Assembly: GCA_026391945.1 (NCBI GenBank)
Contig: JAPLDA010000010.1
Location: 1-64,000, forward strand
Direction of reading: 5' to 3'
Length of the DNA: 64,000 nucleotides
From: Bacteroidota bacterium
GTDB taxonomy: Bacteria > Bacteroidota > Bacteroidia > AKYH767-A > 2013-40CM-41-45
In this document: positions 1-8,189 of the stretch, piece after piece
How the letters are laid out: each line of letters opens with the position of its first letter
How positions within the stretch are numbered: position 1 is the stretch's first letter
Translations under genes and position numbers: made by a program
Notes under the pieces: model-generated
What the model was told of the DNA's origin: nothing
Seen by the model: only the letters and a program-made list of their open reading frames with translations
Database searches by the model: none

Positions 1-3000
1 AGTGCAACAGCCACCGACAACTGCAACAGTTTAATCGATATTTCTCATACTGATGTTGCAACTACCAATTGCACTGGTAACCCTGGCGTTGACCGCACCT
101 GGACAGCAACCGATGGTTGCCAGAATACATCCAGTTGTGTACAGCACATTGTTTATGTAGATCATACAGCACCAGTGATTGGTGCCCCTGGCGCAGATCT
201 CGTTTTAAACTGCCCAGCGGAACCAATTTTTACTGATCCGACCTTTACAGACAATTGCACCAATGCCAGCCTTGTACTTGTTTCTGATATAAGCACTCCG
301 GGTTCTTGCCCTGGCACTTTCTCAGAAACAAAAACATGGAAAGCTGTTGATGGTTGTGGAAATGAATCTCCAATCGTAACACAGACCATTACCGTTGTTG
401 ACGTAACTCCTCCAGCGATCACTTGCCCTGCCGACAGGATGCTTCCTTGCCATCAGGACTCTGTGATGTTCGGAACGCCAACTGCAACTGATTTGTGTGA
501 CGGCAGCCCGTCTTTGGCTGTTGTCTCAACCACACAAGTTACCAACGCTGATGGTTCTGTTACCTACACTCAAACATGGGAAGCCATGGATGTTTGCGGA
601 AATGCTGCCCGTTGTTCACAATCCATTACCGTTCCTCCGCTGTATCATCCAACGATTACACCTGGTGGATCAACAACCATCTGCAATGGCGGAACAGTTG
701 AACTTTGTGCTTCAACCGGAACATCGTATTTCTGGAGTACCGGGGCAACCACACAGTGTATCACTGCGACATCAACCGGAATTTATTGGGTTGATGTTAC
801 AAATGGTAACGGTTGTGTCGGCCGCGATTCAATAACGATTTCAATTCATCCAAGCCCGGTTTGTTTGATCCGCGGATGTCACGGAACGATCTGCGAAGGT
901 CAATCTACTACCATTTGTGCTCAATATGGTGCAGGATATACTTACCTGTGGAGTACCGGAGATACAACACGTTGTATCACGGTTTCTGATTCAGGTGATT
1001 ATACTGTGACGGTGACGAATGAATTCGGTTGTACCAGTCAGTGCAGCATGCACATCACGGTTATTCCATTACCACCATGTAGCATTACCGGTAACCTCGT
1101 TATTTGCCAGGGACAATCCACTTCATTGTGTGCTCCTGCAGGTTATTCCTATCATTGGAATACGGGATCACATTCACGTTGTATCACGGTTAGTTGTCCG
1201 GGAACTTATACAGTAACAGTTAAGAATGCAAATGGTTGTTCAACCACATGCCATGTCTGTGTTACGGTTATCCCGCCACCATCATGTCATATTTCCGGTG
1301 ACCGGAATATCTGCCAGGGCCAGACGACTGAACTTTGTGCCCCTGTGGGTTATGCAGCATATCATTGGAGCAATGGAGCAACAACACAATGCATCACCGT
1401 TGGTAGTTCCGGTACTTATTCTGTAACGGTGACCAACCAGGCAGGATGTACAAGTACCTGCAGCGCATGTGTTAAAGTAAGCCCGGTTCCACCTTGTTGT
1501 ATTTCCGGTAATTCAGAAATTTGTCATGGTCAAAGTACGAGCTTATGTGCTCCTGCCGGGTATACTTACCTCTGGAGTAATGGCGCAACGACTCGTTGTA
1601 TCACCGTTTGTACAGCCGGTACTTATTCGGTGACGGTCACCAACTGCAACGGTTGTTCAAGCACATGCAGCAAGACTGTTACGGTAAGTACACCGCCTAC
1701 CAGCACGATCACTGGTGATAATCATATCTGCCAGGGTCAATCCACCTCATTGTGTGCTCCTGCCGGATATTCATGTTACCACTGGAGTAACGGTTCTACA
1801 AGCCGTTGCATTACGGTTTCATGTGCCGGAACATACAGTGTGACAGTGACCAATGCAGCAGGATGTTCCAGCACCAGCAGTATTTGTGTGACGGTAACTC
1901 CTCCTCCAAGCAGTTGCATCAGCGGTAACCATACCATTTGCCAGGGACAAACGACTACGCTTTGTGCTCCTTACGGTTGCACCGGTAATACTTATTTATG
2001 GAGTACCGGTGAAACCACACGTTGCATTGATGTTTCAAGTGCCGGAACTTACAGTGTTACGGTAACCAATGCAGCAGGTTGTTCAAGTACAAGCAGTGTT
2101 TGTGTGACAGTAACAACACCGGTTACATGTACAATTTCCGGAAATACATCCATTTGCCAGGGTCAAAGCACTTGCTTATGTGCTCCGGTTAGTTGCGGAA
2201 GTTATTTGTGGAGCAATGGAGCCACCACCCGTTGCATTACGGTCGGTTGTGCCGGAACCTATAGTGTTACAGTGACGAATGCCAGCGGTTGCACGAGCAC
2301 ATGCAGTGTGAGTGTTACGGTTAGCGGTGCTCCGAGCAGTACCATTACAGGCAACACGCATATCTGCCAGGGTCAATCCACTTCCTTGTGTGCACCTGCA
2401 GGATTTGCATGTTATCATTGGAACACAGGTGCAACAACGCGTTGCATCACGGTTTCATGTGCCGGAACCTATAGTGTAACGGTTACGAATGCAGGCGGAT
2501 GTTCCAGCACGAGCAGTGTGTGTGTAACAAACACTCCTCTCTCCTGCAGCATTTCAGGCAATACGAATCTTTGCATCGGACAAACCACTACTTTATGTGC
2601 ACCGTCCGGATATACCTATCATTGGAATAACGGAGCCTGCAGCCAGTCTATTACAGTTGGTTGTCCTGGCACCTATACCGTAACCATCACCAATGCGAAT
2701 GGCTGTTCAAGCAGTTGCAGTGTTTGTGTGATGATTACAAATTGTCACGGCGGATGTTCAAGCAAATCTACGACAGTCAATAACCTGACTCCGGTTGGAA
2801 TTGAGGCTTCAACTTATCCGAATCCGTTTAATTCAGTAGCGACTATTGAGTTTAAAAATCTTTCCGAGTCTTCATCACGTGGAACAGTAGAAATATATTC
2901 TCTTGATGGAAGAAAGATTGCGGAACTGTTCAATGGCGATGTGGATGGAAACATGAGCTACCAGGTTAAATGGGATGCTAAAGACATCGCTGACGGAACG

Positions 3001-3066
3001 TATCTGTACCGGATTGTTTGCGGTGATAATACGAGCACAGGCCGGTTGGTTCTGATGAAACAATAA
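1..3066 (+). CDS. Giant secreted repeat protein with T9SS type A sorting domain (5'-truncated by window)
   Basis: The reading frame is open from base 1 (SATATDNCNS...), so the gene starts upstream; the GTG at 175 is internal. Residues before position 650 form HYR-like modules (pattern CPAD, GTPTATDLCDG, TWEAMDVCGN, QSITV). They are followed by ten Ig-like repeats of about 70 residues (652-2745) with the core xISGNxxICQGQSTSLCAP...YxWSNGATTRCITV...GTYSVTVTNAAGCSS. The last ~90 residues are a classic type A C-terminal domain (YPNPFNS..., VEIYSLDGRKI, DGTYLYRI, LVLMKQ end), which directs export by the type IX secretion system and cell-surface anchoring. The repeats hold roughly 70-75 cysteines, far above normal for this repeat class. 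Role is likely surface adhesin or matrix protein, by inference only. No catalytic domain is visible in the part present. Confidence 0.93.
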   Translation, partial: SATATDNCNSLIDISHTDVATTNCTGNPGVDRTWTATDGCQNTSSCVQHIVYVDHTAPVIGAPGADLVLNCPAEPIFTDPTFTDNCTNASLVLVSDISTPGSCPGTFSETKTWKAVDGCGNESPIVTQTITVVDVTPPAITCPADRMLPCHQDSVMFGTPTATDLCDGSPSLAVVSTTQVTNADGSVTYTQTWEAMDVCGNAARCSQSITVPPLYHPTITPGGSTTICNGGTVELCASTGTSYFWSTGATTQCITATSTGIYWVDVTNGNGCVGRDSITISIHPSPVCLIRGCHGTICEGQSTTICAQYGAGYTYLWSTGDTTRCITVSDSGDYTVTVTNEFGCTSQCSMHITVIPLPPCSITGNLVICQGQSTSLCAPAGYSYHWNTGSHSRCITVSCPGTYTVTVKNANGCSTTCHVCVTVIPPPSCHISGDRNICQGQTTELCAPVGYAAYHWSNGATTQCITVGSSGTYSVTVTNQAGCTSTCSACVKVSPVPPCCISGNSEICHGQSTSLCAPAGYTYLWSNGATTRCITVCTAGTYSVTVTNCNGCSSTCSKTVTVSTPPTSTITGDNHICQGQSTSLCAPAGYSCYHWSNGSTSRCITVSCAGTYSVTVTNAAGCSSTSSICVTVTPPPSSCISGNHTICQGQTTTLCAPYGCTGNTYLWSTGETTRCIDVSSAGTYSVTVTNAAGCSSTSSVCVTVTTPVTCTISGNTSICQGQSTCLCAPVSCGSYLWSNGATTRCITVGCAGTYSVTVTNASGCTSTCSVSVTVSGAPSSTITGNTHICQGQSTSLCAPAGFACYHWNTGATTRCITVSCAGTYSVTVTNAGGCSSTSSVCVTNTPLSCSISGNTNLCIGQTTTLCAPSGYTYHWNNGACSQSITVGCPGTYTVTITNANGCSSSCSVCVMITNCHGGCSSKSTTVNNLTPVGIEASTYPNPFNSVATIEFKNLSESSSRGTVEIYSLDGRKIAELFNGDVDGNMSYQVKWDAKDIADGTYLYRIVCGDNTSTGRLVLMKQ
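652..2745 (+). repeat. Ten tandem ~210-bp coding repeats (Cys-rich Ig-like modules)
   Basis: Repeat units start at about 652, 862, 1078, 1285, 1495, 1702, 1912, 2128, 2338 and 2545, giving unit lengths of 207-216 bp, always a multiple of three. Units 3 to 10 are most alike at protein level; unit 1 is the most divergent and poorest in cysteine (4) and units 5, 8 and 10 are the richest (about 9 each). DNA-level similarity is high around the CAGGGTCAA and TGTGCTCCTGC words, so recombination between units is plausible. The period is coding-frame locked, so this is a protein repeat and not a CRISPR or intergenic repeat. Confidence 0.9.
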
Positions 3067-3091
3067 AATCATTCCCCGGAATGAACGAAGG

Positions 3092-3125
3092 AAGAGGTTG
3101 CTTGAAAAAGCAACCTCTTTTTTTA
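3092..3125 (+). terminator. Rho-independent terminator after the surface protein gene
   Basis: A perfect 10-bp stem (AAGAGGTTGC / GCAACCTCTT) with an 8-base loop TTGAAAAA is followed by a run of T. It lies 25 bases past the stop at 3066 and directly before the stop of the convergent gene ending at 3123. The A-rich left flank is short, so it should serve mainly the plus strand. Confidence 0.85.
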
Positions 3126-4103
3126 TAACACCATCAGGTTGCAACCTCGAATGTCGCTGTTGTCGTAGCGGCCGGTGACTTCAAAAGTTTCACCATGTGT
3201 TTTTCCTAAATCGTTCGTGGCAATAAAAGAACAGGAATACAGGTTGGCGAGATCAATAACATTCAGACATCCGTTCTGGTTGGGTTCTGCAGGCGTGAAC
3301 GGGTCATTCATTTCGCGGATCAGAATTTTCATCCACGGAGGAGTTCGAAAAACTCCGTCACCGGTGGAATAAGCCTGCGACAGCAATTCCGTCATTCCAT
3401 ATTCCGAATGAATTTTTTTTACGCCGAAGCGTGCACATAGAATTTGATGTACTTCACTACGAATGATTTCTTTTCTTCTTCCTTTCATGCCACCGGTTTC
3501 CATGATGATGAGTTCCGGGAAATTCATTTTATGTTTTTCTGCAAAGTCAAGGAGGGCGTAGGTAACACCCAGGAGAATGGTTTTTTGACCGAGTCGCTGA
3601 AGTTGCCGGAGTGTTTCGGATAATTCATCATGATCATCCAGGTAAAAACCGCTTCGCGGATGCCGGCTGTTCTTTCCCAGGTCATCTGCCATGTAAATGA
3701 GTGAAGATCCTTTCCGTTCGAGGTAGGAGGGGAGAAGGGCAAGGATGCAATAACCGGAAACCGGCCCGTAAAAAATTTCAAACGCTTTTCGAAAACCATT
3801 CTCATAGAGTGAAATGTTTAGTACCGTGTGCCGGCTTGTTTCCGATCCCGTTGTTCCGCTGCTGGTGAATACAACCGGCTCTGCTGCGTTTTTTTCAGGC
3901 GAACAACATACATCATGTGTTTTGAAAAATTCAACTGGAAGGAATGGAATTTCGCTGATGGAATTTATTTCCCCTGGGTTGATGGAAAGATTCCGGATAT
4001 AACTTTTATATACTTCATTATTCTCTGATTGAAAACGGAAAATATCCATAGCCAGTTCATCGAATTCCCTGTCCGACAGGATGTTAAAAATTTTATTTTC
4101 CAT
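3123..4103 (-). CDS. LuxE-like acyl-protein synthetase / acyltransferase
   Basis: The 326-residue protein fits the LuxE family (acyl-protein synthetase), adenylate-forming enzymes that activate a fatty acid with ATP and pass it to a carrier or protein. Visible family marks are the phosphate-binding loop SSGTTGS (81-87), ETGGMKGRRKE (202-212), EYGMTEL (234-240, the adenylate-binding motif shared with acyl-CoA ligases), NDLG (297-300) and the C-terminal GRYDNSDIRGC (311-321). Full length for this short subfamily; no signal peptide, so cytoplasmic. It lies 20 bases downstream of nadB on the same strand and is probably cotranscribed, although no functional link to NAD synthesis is known. No luxC/luxD partner is present, so a luminescence role is not implied; the substrate is unknown. 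Confidence 0.8.
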   Translation of the reverse strand: MENKIFNILSDREFDELAMDIFRFQSENNEVYKSYIRNLSINPGEINSISEIPFLPVEFFKTHDVCCSPEKNAAEPVVFTSSGTTGSETSRHTVLNISLYENGFRKAFEIFYGPVSGYCILALLPSYLERKGSSLIYMADDLGKNSRHPRSGFYLDDHDELSETLRQLQRLGQKTILLGVTYALLDFAEKHKMNFPELIIMETGGMKGRRKEIIRSEVHQILCARFGVKKIHSEYGMTELLSQAYSTGDGVFRTPPWMKILIREMNDPFTPAEPNQNGCLNVIDLANLYSCSFIATNDLGKTHGETFEVTGRYDNSDIRGCNLMVL

Positions 4104-4123
4104 GGATGAAATGGCCTGGCCGG

Positions 4124-5695
4124 TTATTTACTTTGCAATGGCGGATAATCGGTGGTGTAATGCAACCCGACACTTTCTTTCCTTTTAATGGCCGCTTTCA
4201 CAATGAGGTATCCCACCATGATCATGTTTCTCAGTTCGCAAAGCTGGGGTGAGATGGTCGTCTTCTCATACAACGCCTCCGTTTCACCGTATAAAATTCT
4301 CAGCCTGTCCAGCGCACGTTTTAACCTGACGTTCGACCTGACTATGCCGACATAATTGCTCATCACGTTCTGAAGCTCGGTGAGGTTGTGTGTGATTAAA
4401 ACCATTTCTTTCGGCGATGAAGTTCCTTCCGCATTCCAGTCGGGAACGTCCTGTTTCAAAATTATTTTTCTGAAATTGGTTTTTGCATCCAGCGACGCCC
4501 GGTGAGCATATACGAGTGCTTCAAGAAGCGAATTGGATGCAAGACGGTTGGCTCCATGCAATCCGGTACGGGCACATTCTCCTGCTGCGTACAGGTTGCG
4601 GATGGAACTTTTCCCGAATTCATCCACCTTGATTCCACCACAGATATAATGAGCAGCGGGAACAACCGGGATCATCGTTTTGGTTATATCAATGCCGATG
4701 CTTAAACATTTCTCATAAATTTTAGGGAAATGTTTTTTCAGTTCAGCGGCATCGAGGTGCGTGCAATCCAGGAAAACAAAATCATCACCGCTTATTTTCA
4801 TTTCATTGTCAATGGCACGCGCAACAATGTCGCGCGGAGCCAATGATTTTCTTTCATCGTACCGGTGCATGAATTCTGATCCGTCATGTGTCTTTAACAC
4901 AGCACCGAAACCTCTCACTGCTTCTGAAATCAGGAAGGAAGGATTTTCTCCCGGGTGGTACAGTGCGGTCGGGTGAAACTGGATGAACTCCATATCCTCC
5001 ACCACTCCTTTGGCCCTGTACACCATGGCCACACCATCTCCTGTTGCAATGACCGGGTTGGTGGTGGTTTTATAAACATGGCCGGCTCCACCGGTAGCCA
5101 CCAGCGTTGTCCGCGCCAGGATGGTTTCTATTTCATGCGTCTGTAAATTCAACGCATAGGCTCCGTAACATTCGATTCCTGTACTGTGCCTGGTTACTTC
5201 GATGCCCAAATGATGTTGTGTGATGATGTCGACAGCAAAGTAATGCGTAAAGATTTCAATGTTCGGGTGATTATTTGCTTCTTCAATTAAAGCCCGTTCA
5301 ATTTCGTTGCCGGTACTGTCTTTAAAATGAAGCACACGATGTTCGGAATGTCCGCCCTCACGTGCCAGGTCATAATCTCCTTTTTCATTTTTATCAAACC
5401 GTGTTCCCCACTCAATGATTTCTTTCACGCGTTCAGAACCTTCGGTGATCACCATTCTTACAATCTTTTCATCACAAAGGCCGGCTCCCGCTTCGAGGGT
5501 GTCGTGGATGTGTTTTTCAAATGTATCGGGAGCATGTTGCACGGAGGCGATTCCTCCCTGGGCATACTTGGTGTTCGATTCGTCTTCGAGCGTTTTCGTG
5601 ATGATGATCACGTTCCCTTGATCAGCAACTTTGAGGGCGTACGTAAGACCGGCAATGCCGGAGCCAATGACTAAAAAATCTACTTCTCTTTGCAT
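4124..5695 (-). CDS. nadB: L-aspartate oxidase
   Basis: FAD enzyme that oxidises L-aspartate to iminoaspartate, the first step of de novo NAD synthesis, in the cytoplasm. The 523-residue length is normal. The N-terminus shows the Rossmann dinucleotide motif GSGIAG (11-16), then TKYAQGGIA, the REGGHSEHRVLH block, the LAPRDIVARAID block and HGANRLASNSLLEA starting at residue 380, all diagnostic for the NadB/succinate dehydrogenase flavoprotein family. The free-standing length and absence of an SDH iron-sulfur partner favour NadB. nadA and nadC are not in the window, so the pathway genes are not clustered here. It is divergent from the Nfu gene across 56 bases and is likely the first gene of a two-gene unit with the LuxE-like gene. 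Confidence 0.95.
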   Translation of the reverse strand: MQREVDFLVIGSGIAGLTYALKVADQGNVIIITKTLEDESNTKYAQGGIASVQHAPDTFEKHIHDTLEAGAGLCDEKIVRMVITEGSERVKEIIEWGTRFDKNEKGDYDLAREGGHSEHRVLHFKDSTGNEIERALIEEANNHPNIEIFTHYFAVDIITQHHLGIEVTRHSTGIECYGAYALNLQTHEIETILARTTLVATGGAGHVYKTTTNPVIATGDGVAMVYRAKGVVEDMEFIQFHPTALYHPGENPSFLISEAVRGFGAVLKTHDGSEFMHRYDERKSLAPRDIVARAIDNEMKISGDDFVFLDCTHLDAAELKKHFPKIYEKCLSIGIDITKTMIPVVPAAHYICGGIKVDEFGKSSIRNLYAAGECARTGLHGANRLASNSLLEALVYAHRASLDAKTNFRKIILKQDVPDWNAEGTSSPKEMVLITHNLTELQNVMSNYVGIVRSNVRLKRALDRLRILYGETEALYEKTTISPQLCELRNMIMVGYLIVKAAIKRKESVGLHYTTDYPPLQSK

Positions 5696-5722
5696 GTAAA
5701 AATAATAAGAGGTAAAATTAGG

Positions 5723-5730
5723 TAACTTTG
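5723..5730 (+). promoter_or_regulatory. Putative -7 box (TAACTTTG) of the Nfu gene
   Basis: Exact match to the Bacteroidota -7 consensus TAnnTTTG, 21 bases upstream of the ATG at 5752. No convincing -33 element is at the expected spacing. It overlaps the alternative TTG codon at 5728, which argues that translation starts at the ATG. Confidence 0.5.
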
Positions 5731-5751
5731 CAGAATAATAATACTACGATC

Positions 5752-6339
5752 ATGACAGGCGAAAAAATACCGGTAATTGTTTATGCGGAGTCGACCCCCA
5801 ACCCTGCTTCCATGAAATTTGTTGCAAACACATGGTTGCTTGAGGAAGGAAGTGTTGAATATGTAAGCAGGGAGTTGGCTGTTAATTGTCCGCTTGCGTT
5901 GCAGTTGTTTGAATTCACCGGAGTCTCTTCCGTTTTCATTGCCGGTAATTTTGTGACCATTACAAAAAAGCCGGACATTGAATGGTTCGAAATCCAGACT
6001 TTTTTTCGTGAATTCATCAAGGGATTCCTGGAGTCGGGCGAAAAAATATTTACCGGCGACAGGGAACAGAAATCGGATCCGGCCATTGAACGCACCACTA
6101 CTGCATCTTCCATTGAAACGAAGATCGTTGAAACGCTGGAAGAATACGTAAGGCCTGCCGTGGAACAGGATGGCGGCGCGATTCATTTTAAATCGTTTGA
6201 AAATGGAATCGTGACGTTGATTTTAAAAGGCTCCTGCAGTGGTTGTCCTTCTTCTACCCAAACATTGAAAGGTGGAATTGAAAACCTGTTGAAACGTCTC
6301 ATCCCTGAAGTGCAGGAAGTGGTTGCCGAAGCACAATAA
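5752..6339 (+). CDS. Nfu-type iron-sulfur cluster scaffold/carrier protein
   Basis: About 195 residues. The N-terminal half is an Nfu N domain (YAESTPNPASMKF, a hallmark of NFU1/NfuA-like proteins) and the C-terminal half is a NifU C-terminal domain with RPAVEQDGGAIHF and the cluster-binding CxxC in KGSCSGCPSS. Such proteins carry [4Fe-4S] clusters to target apoenzymes in the cytoplasm. I chose ATG 5752; an in-frame TTG at 5728 falls inside the promoter box. It stands alone, divergent from nadB, and is convergent with the DnaJ-domain gene. A second, shorter NifU-domain protein is encoded at 33493-33774, and this one keeps a single copy of the helix that is duplicated there. Confidence 0.92.
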   Translation: MTGEKIPVIVYAESTPNPASMKFVANTWLLEEGSVEYVSRELAVNCPLALQLFEFTGVSSVFIAGNFVTITKKPDIEWFEIQTFFREFIKGFLESGEKIFTGDREQKSDPAIERTTTASSIETKIVETLEEYVRPAVEQDGGAIHFKSFENGIVTLILKGSCSGCPSSTQTLKGGIENLLKRLIPEVQEVVAEAQ

Positions 6340-6361
6340 TAAGGCGACACTGTTTTTTTCT

Positions 6362-6895
6362 TTACTGAGTTTTCTTTTTAAAGAGCGGATCAATTTCTTT
6401 TTTCCATCCATACGCATAGCTGAAGGTAAACAGGCTCAGCACCCAAAGCGGGCATGAAATGAAAAACCATTTCACCTCGTACGTCAGCAATACCAGCGGA
6501 ATGCAGGCGAATACCATGGCACACAACAGGTAGATAAAAAACAAACCGTAATACAGGATTTTAAAAATCCAGGCATACGGAGAGGAACGATACAGTTCAA
6601 GTTCACGGAGATACTCTTCGTATTTCATACGTGCATAAGCGGCTGCCGCTTTGCGCATGCGCAGGGCGCGTTCTTCCCGTTTTTCTTTTTCTGCCGACAG
6701 GAAATTTCGTTCCGGGTTTCCCGATAACAAAGCGTACGCTTCATGCAAAATCAAAAACTGTTCATGCGCATCTGCTGATTTGTTTTTATCGGGATGAAGC
6801 AGCTTGGCTCTTTTCCGGAAAGCCGATTTGATCTCCTCTTCCGAAGCCTGTTCGGAAACGCCCAGTACAGCATAAGCGTTCTCAAAAGAAATCAT
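6362..6895 (-). CDS. DnaJ-domain membrane protein
   Basis: 177 residues. Residues 4-66 are a J domain with the Hsp70-stimulating HPD tripeptide at 34-36. A basic, helical, coiled-coil-like stretch (about 66-100, rich in E, K, R and A) follows, then two hydrophobic segments at about 110-137 and 143-163. There is no Gly/Phe region or zinc finger, so this is a class III J protein, not DnaJ itself. It probably recruits DnaK to the inner membrane; the client is unknown. The gene stands between convergent and codirectional neighbours without a clear operon partner. Confidence 0.85.
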   Translation of the reverse strand: MISFENAYAVLGVSEQASEEEIKSAFRKRAKLLHPDKNKSADAHEQFLILHEAYALLSGNPERNFLSAEKEKREERALRMRKAAAAYARMKYEEYLRELELYRSSPYAWIFKILYYGLFFIYLLCAMVFACIPLVLLTYEVKWFFISCPLWVLSLFTFSYAYGWKKEIDPLFKKKTQ

Positions 6896-7077
6896 GAATG
6901 CGACTTTAATAAAAGGAAGATCAATACTACGGATTCACTGGCGAATCCGGAAATGTTCAGAGAACAATTAAACGAAAAATGTGTATGGAATTTTATGGAA
7001 GCCCATACCCGTTTGTTCAAAACGAAAACGCCTGGAAATTATTTCAGGATGAAAACGCGTGAATGAAGTTCCTGGAA

Positions 7078-8052
7078 TCACCAGCCCAGCAGCCACCCGA
7101 ACATCAGCGGGGCAACAATGGAAGCGTCGCTCTCCACAATGAATTTCGGAGTGTGGATGTCGAGTTTCCCCCACGTGATTTTTTCATTGGGAACAGCACC
7201 GCTGTATGAACCATAGCTGGTGGTGGAATCGCTGATCTGGCAGAAGTAACTCCAGAACGGTACGTCATGCCATTCGAGGTCCTGGTACATCATCGGCACT
7301 ACACAAATCGGAAAATCACCGGCGATGCCGCCGCCGATTTGAAAAAATCCTACTCCTTTTCCTGAGGAATTTTTCCGGTACCAGTCGGTAAGCCACACCA
7401 TGTATTCGATACCGCTTTTCATGGTAGAAGCTTTGATTTCATTTTTGATGACATAGGAAGCGAAAATGTTTCCCATTGTGCTGTCTTCCCATCCGGGAAC
7501 GACTATCGGAATGTTTTTTTCAGCAGCGGCAAGCATCCATGAATTCTTCGGATCGATTTCATAATACGGTTTCAATTCCCCGCTCAACAAAATTTTGTAC
7601 ATGTATTCGTGAGGGAAAAAACGTTCGCCTTTGCTGTCGGCATCCTTCCATATTTTATGAATGTGTTTTTGCAGACGGCGGAATGCTTCTTCTTCGGGGA
7701 TGCATGTATCAGTAACACGGTTGTAATGATTTTCGAGAAGATCCCATTCTTCTTTCGGGCTGAGATCGCGGTAATTGGGAACACGTTTGTAATGGTTGTG
7801 TGCAACGAGGTTCATGATGTCTTCTTCGAGGTTGGCCCCGGTACAGGAAATGATCTGCACCTTATCCTGCCGGATCATTTCAGCAAGTGAAATGCCCAGC
7901 TCTGCCGTACTCATGGCACCAGCAAGCGTGATCATCATTTTTCCGCCATCGGCCAGGTGTTTTTCATAGGCCTTTACTGCATCCATCATGGCTGCTGCAT
8001 TGAAATGGAGATAATGTTTCTCCATGAATTGTGAAATGGGTCCTCGTGTCAT
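7078..8052 (-). CDS. Deoxyhypusine synthase-like protein (possible homospermidine synthase type)
   Basis: 324 residues matching the deoxyhypusine synthase fold throughout: an NAD-binding SCTGANLEED segment (69-78), GGGIAGDFP (240-248) and the catalytic-lysine block VPNEKITWGK (K296) followed by FIVESDASIVAPL. In eukaryotes and archaea this enzyme modifies eIF5A, which bacteria lack. Bacterial DHS-family members include homospermidine synthases that move an aminobutyl group from spermidine to putrescine. The KHH motif that forms part of the spermidine pocket in true DHS is replaced by AGD here, so the substrate is probably different. Cytoplasmic. The neighbours do not help; no polyamine gene is nearby. 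Family is certain, reaction inferred. Confidence 0.85.
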   Translation of the reverse strand: MTRGPISQFMEKHYLHFNAAAMMDAVKAYEKHLADGGKMMITLAGAMSTAELGISLAEMIRQDKVQIISCTGANLEEDIMNLVAHNHYKRVPNYRDLSPKEEWDLLENHYNRVTDTCIPEEEAFRRLQKHIHKIWKDADSKGERFFPHEYMYKILLSGELKPYYEIDPKNSWMLAAAEKNIPIVVPGWEDSTMGNIFASYVIKNEIKASTMKSGIEYMVWLTDWYRKNSSGKGVGFFQIGGGIAGDFPICVVPMMYQDLEWHDVPFWSYFCQISDSTTSYGSYSGAVPNEKITWGKLDIHTPKFIVESDASIVAPLMFGWLLGW

Positions 8053-8189
8053 TACATGAATTGTTTTGGGAGGGCGAATTTATAAAAAAGAAGTTGGCTG
8101 CTGTAGCGGCAGTCGGATAAAACAGTCGAAAATAAATAGTTGAATTTGCAAGGATGTGAATAACGGAATAGTATCGACAGAATTTATAA

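Noticed and set aside
652..2745. Regular ~210-bp repeat array that could suggest CRISPR or satellite DNA
   Set aside because: The units are one continuous reading frame with period divisible by three and conserved protein motifs; there are no short identical repeats with unique spacers.
5728..5751. TTG start of the Nfu gene eight codons upstream of ATG 5752
   Set aside because: It overlaps the -7 promoter box, so it would not be in the transcript.
5680..6186. 168-codon minus-strand open frame opposite the Nfu gene
   Set aside because: Covers a conserved Nfu N-terminal domain on the plus strand; no protein pattern of its own.
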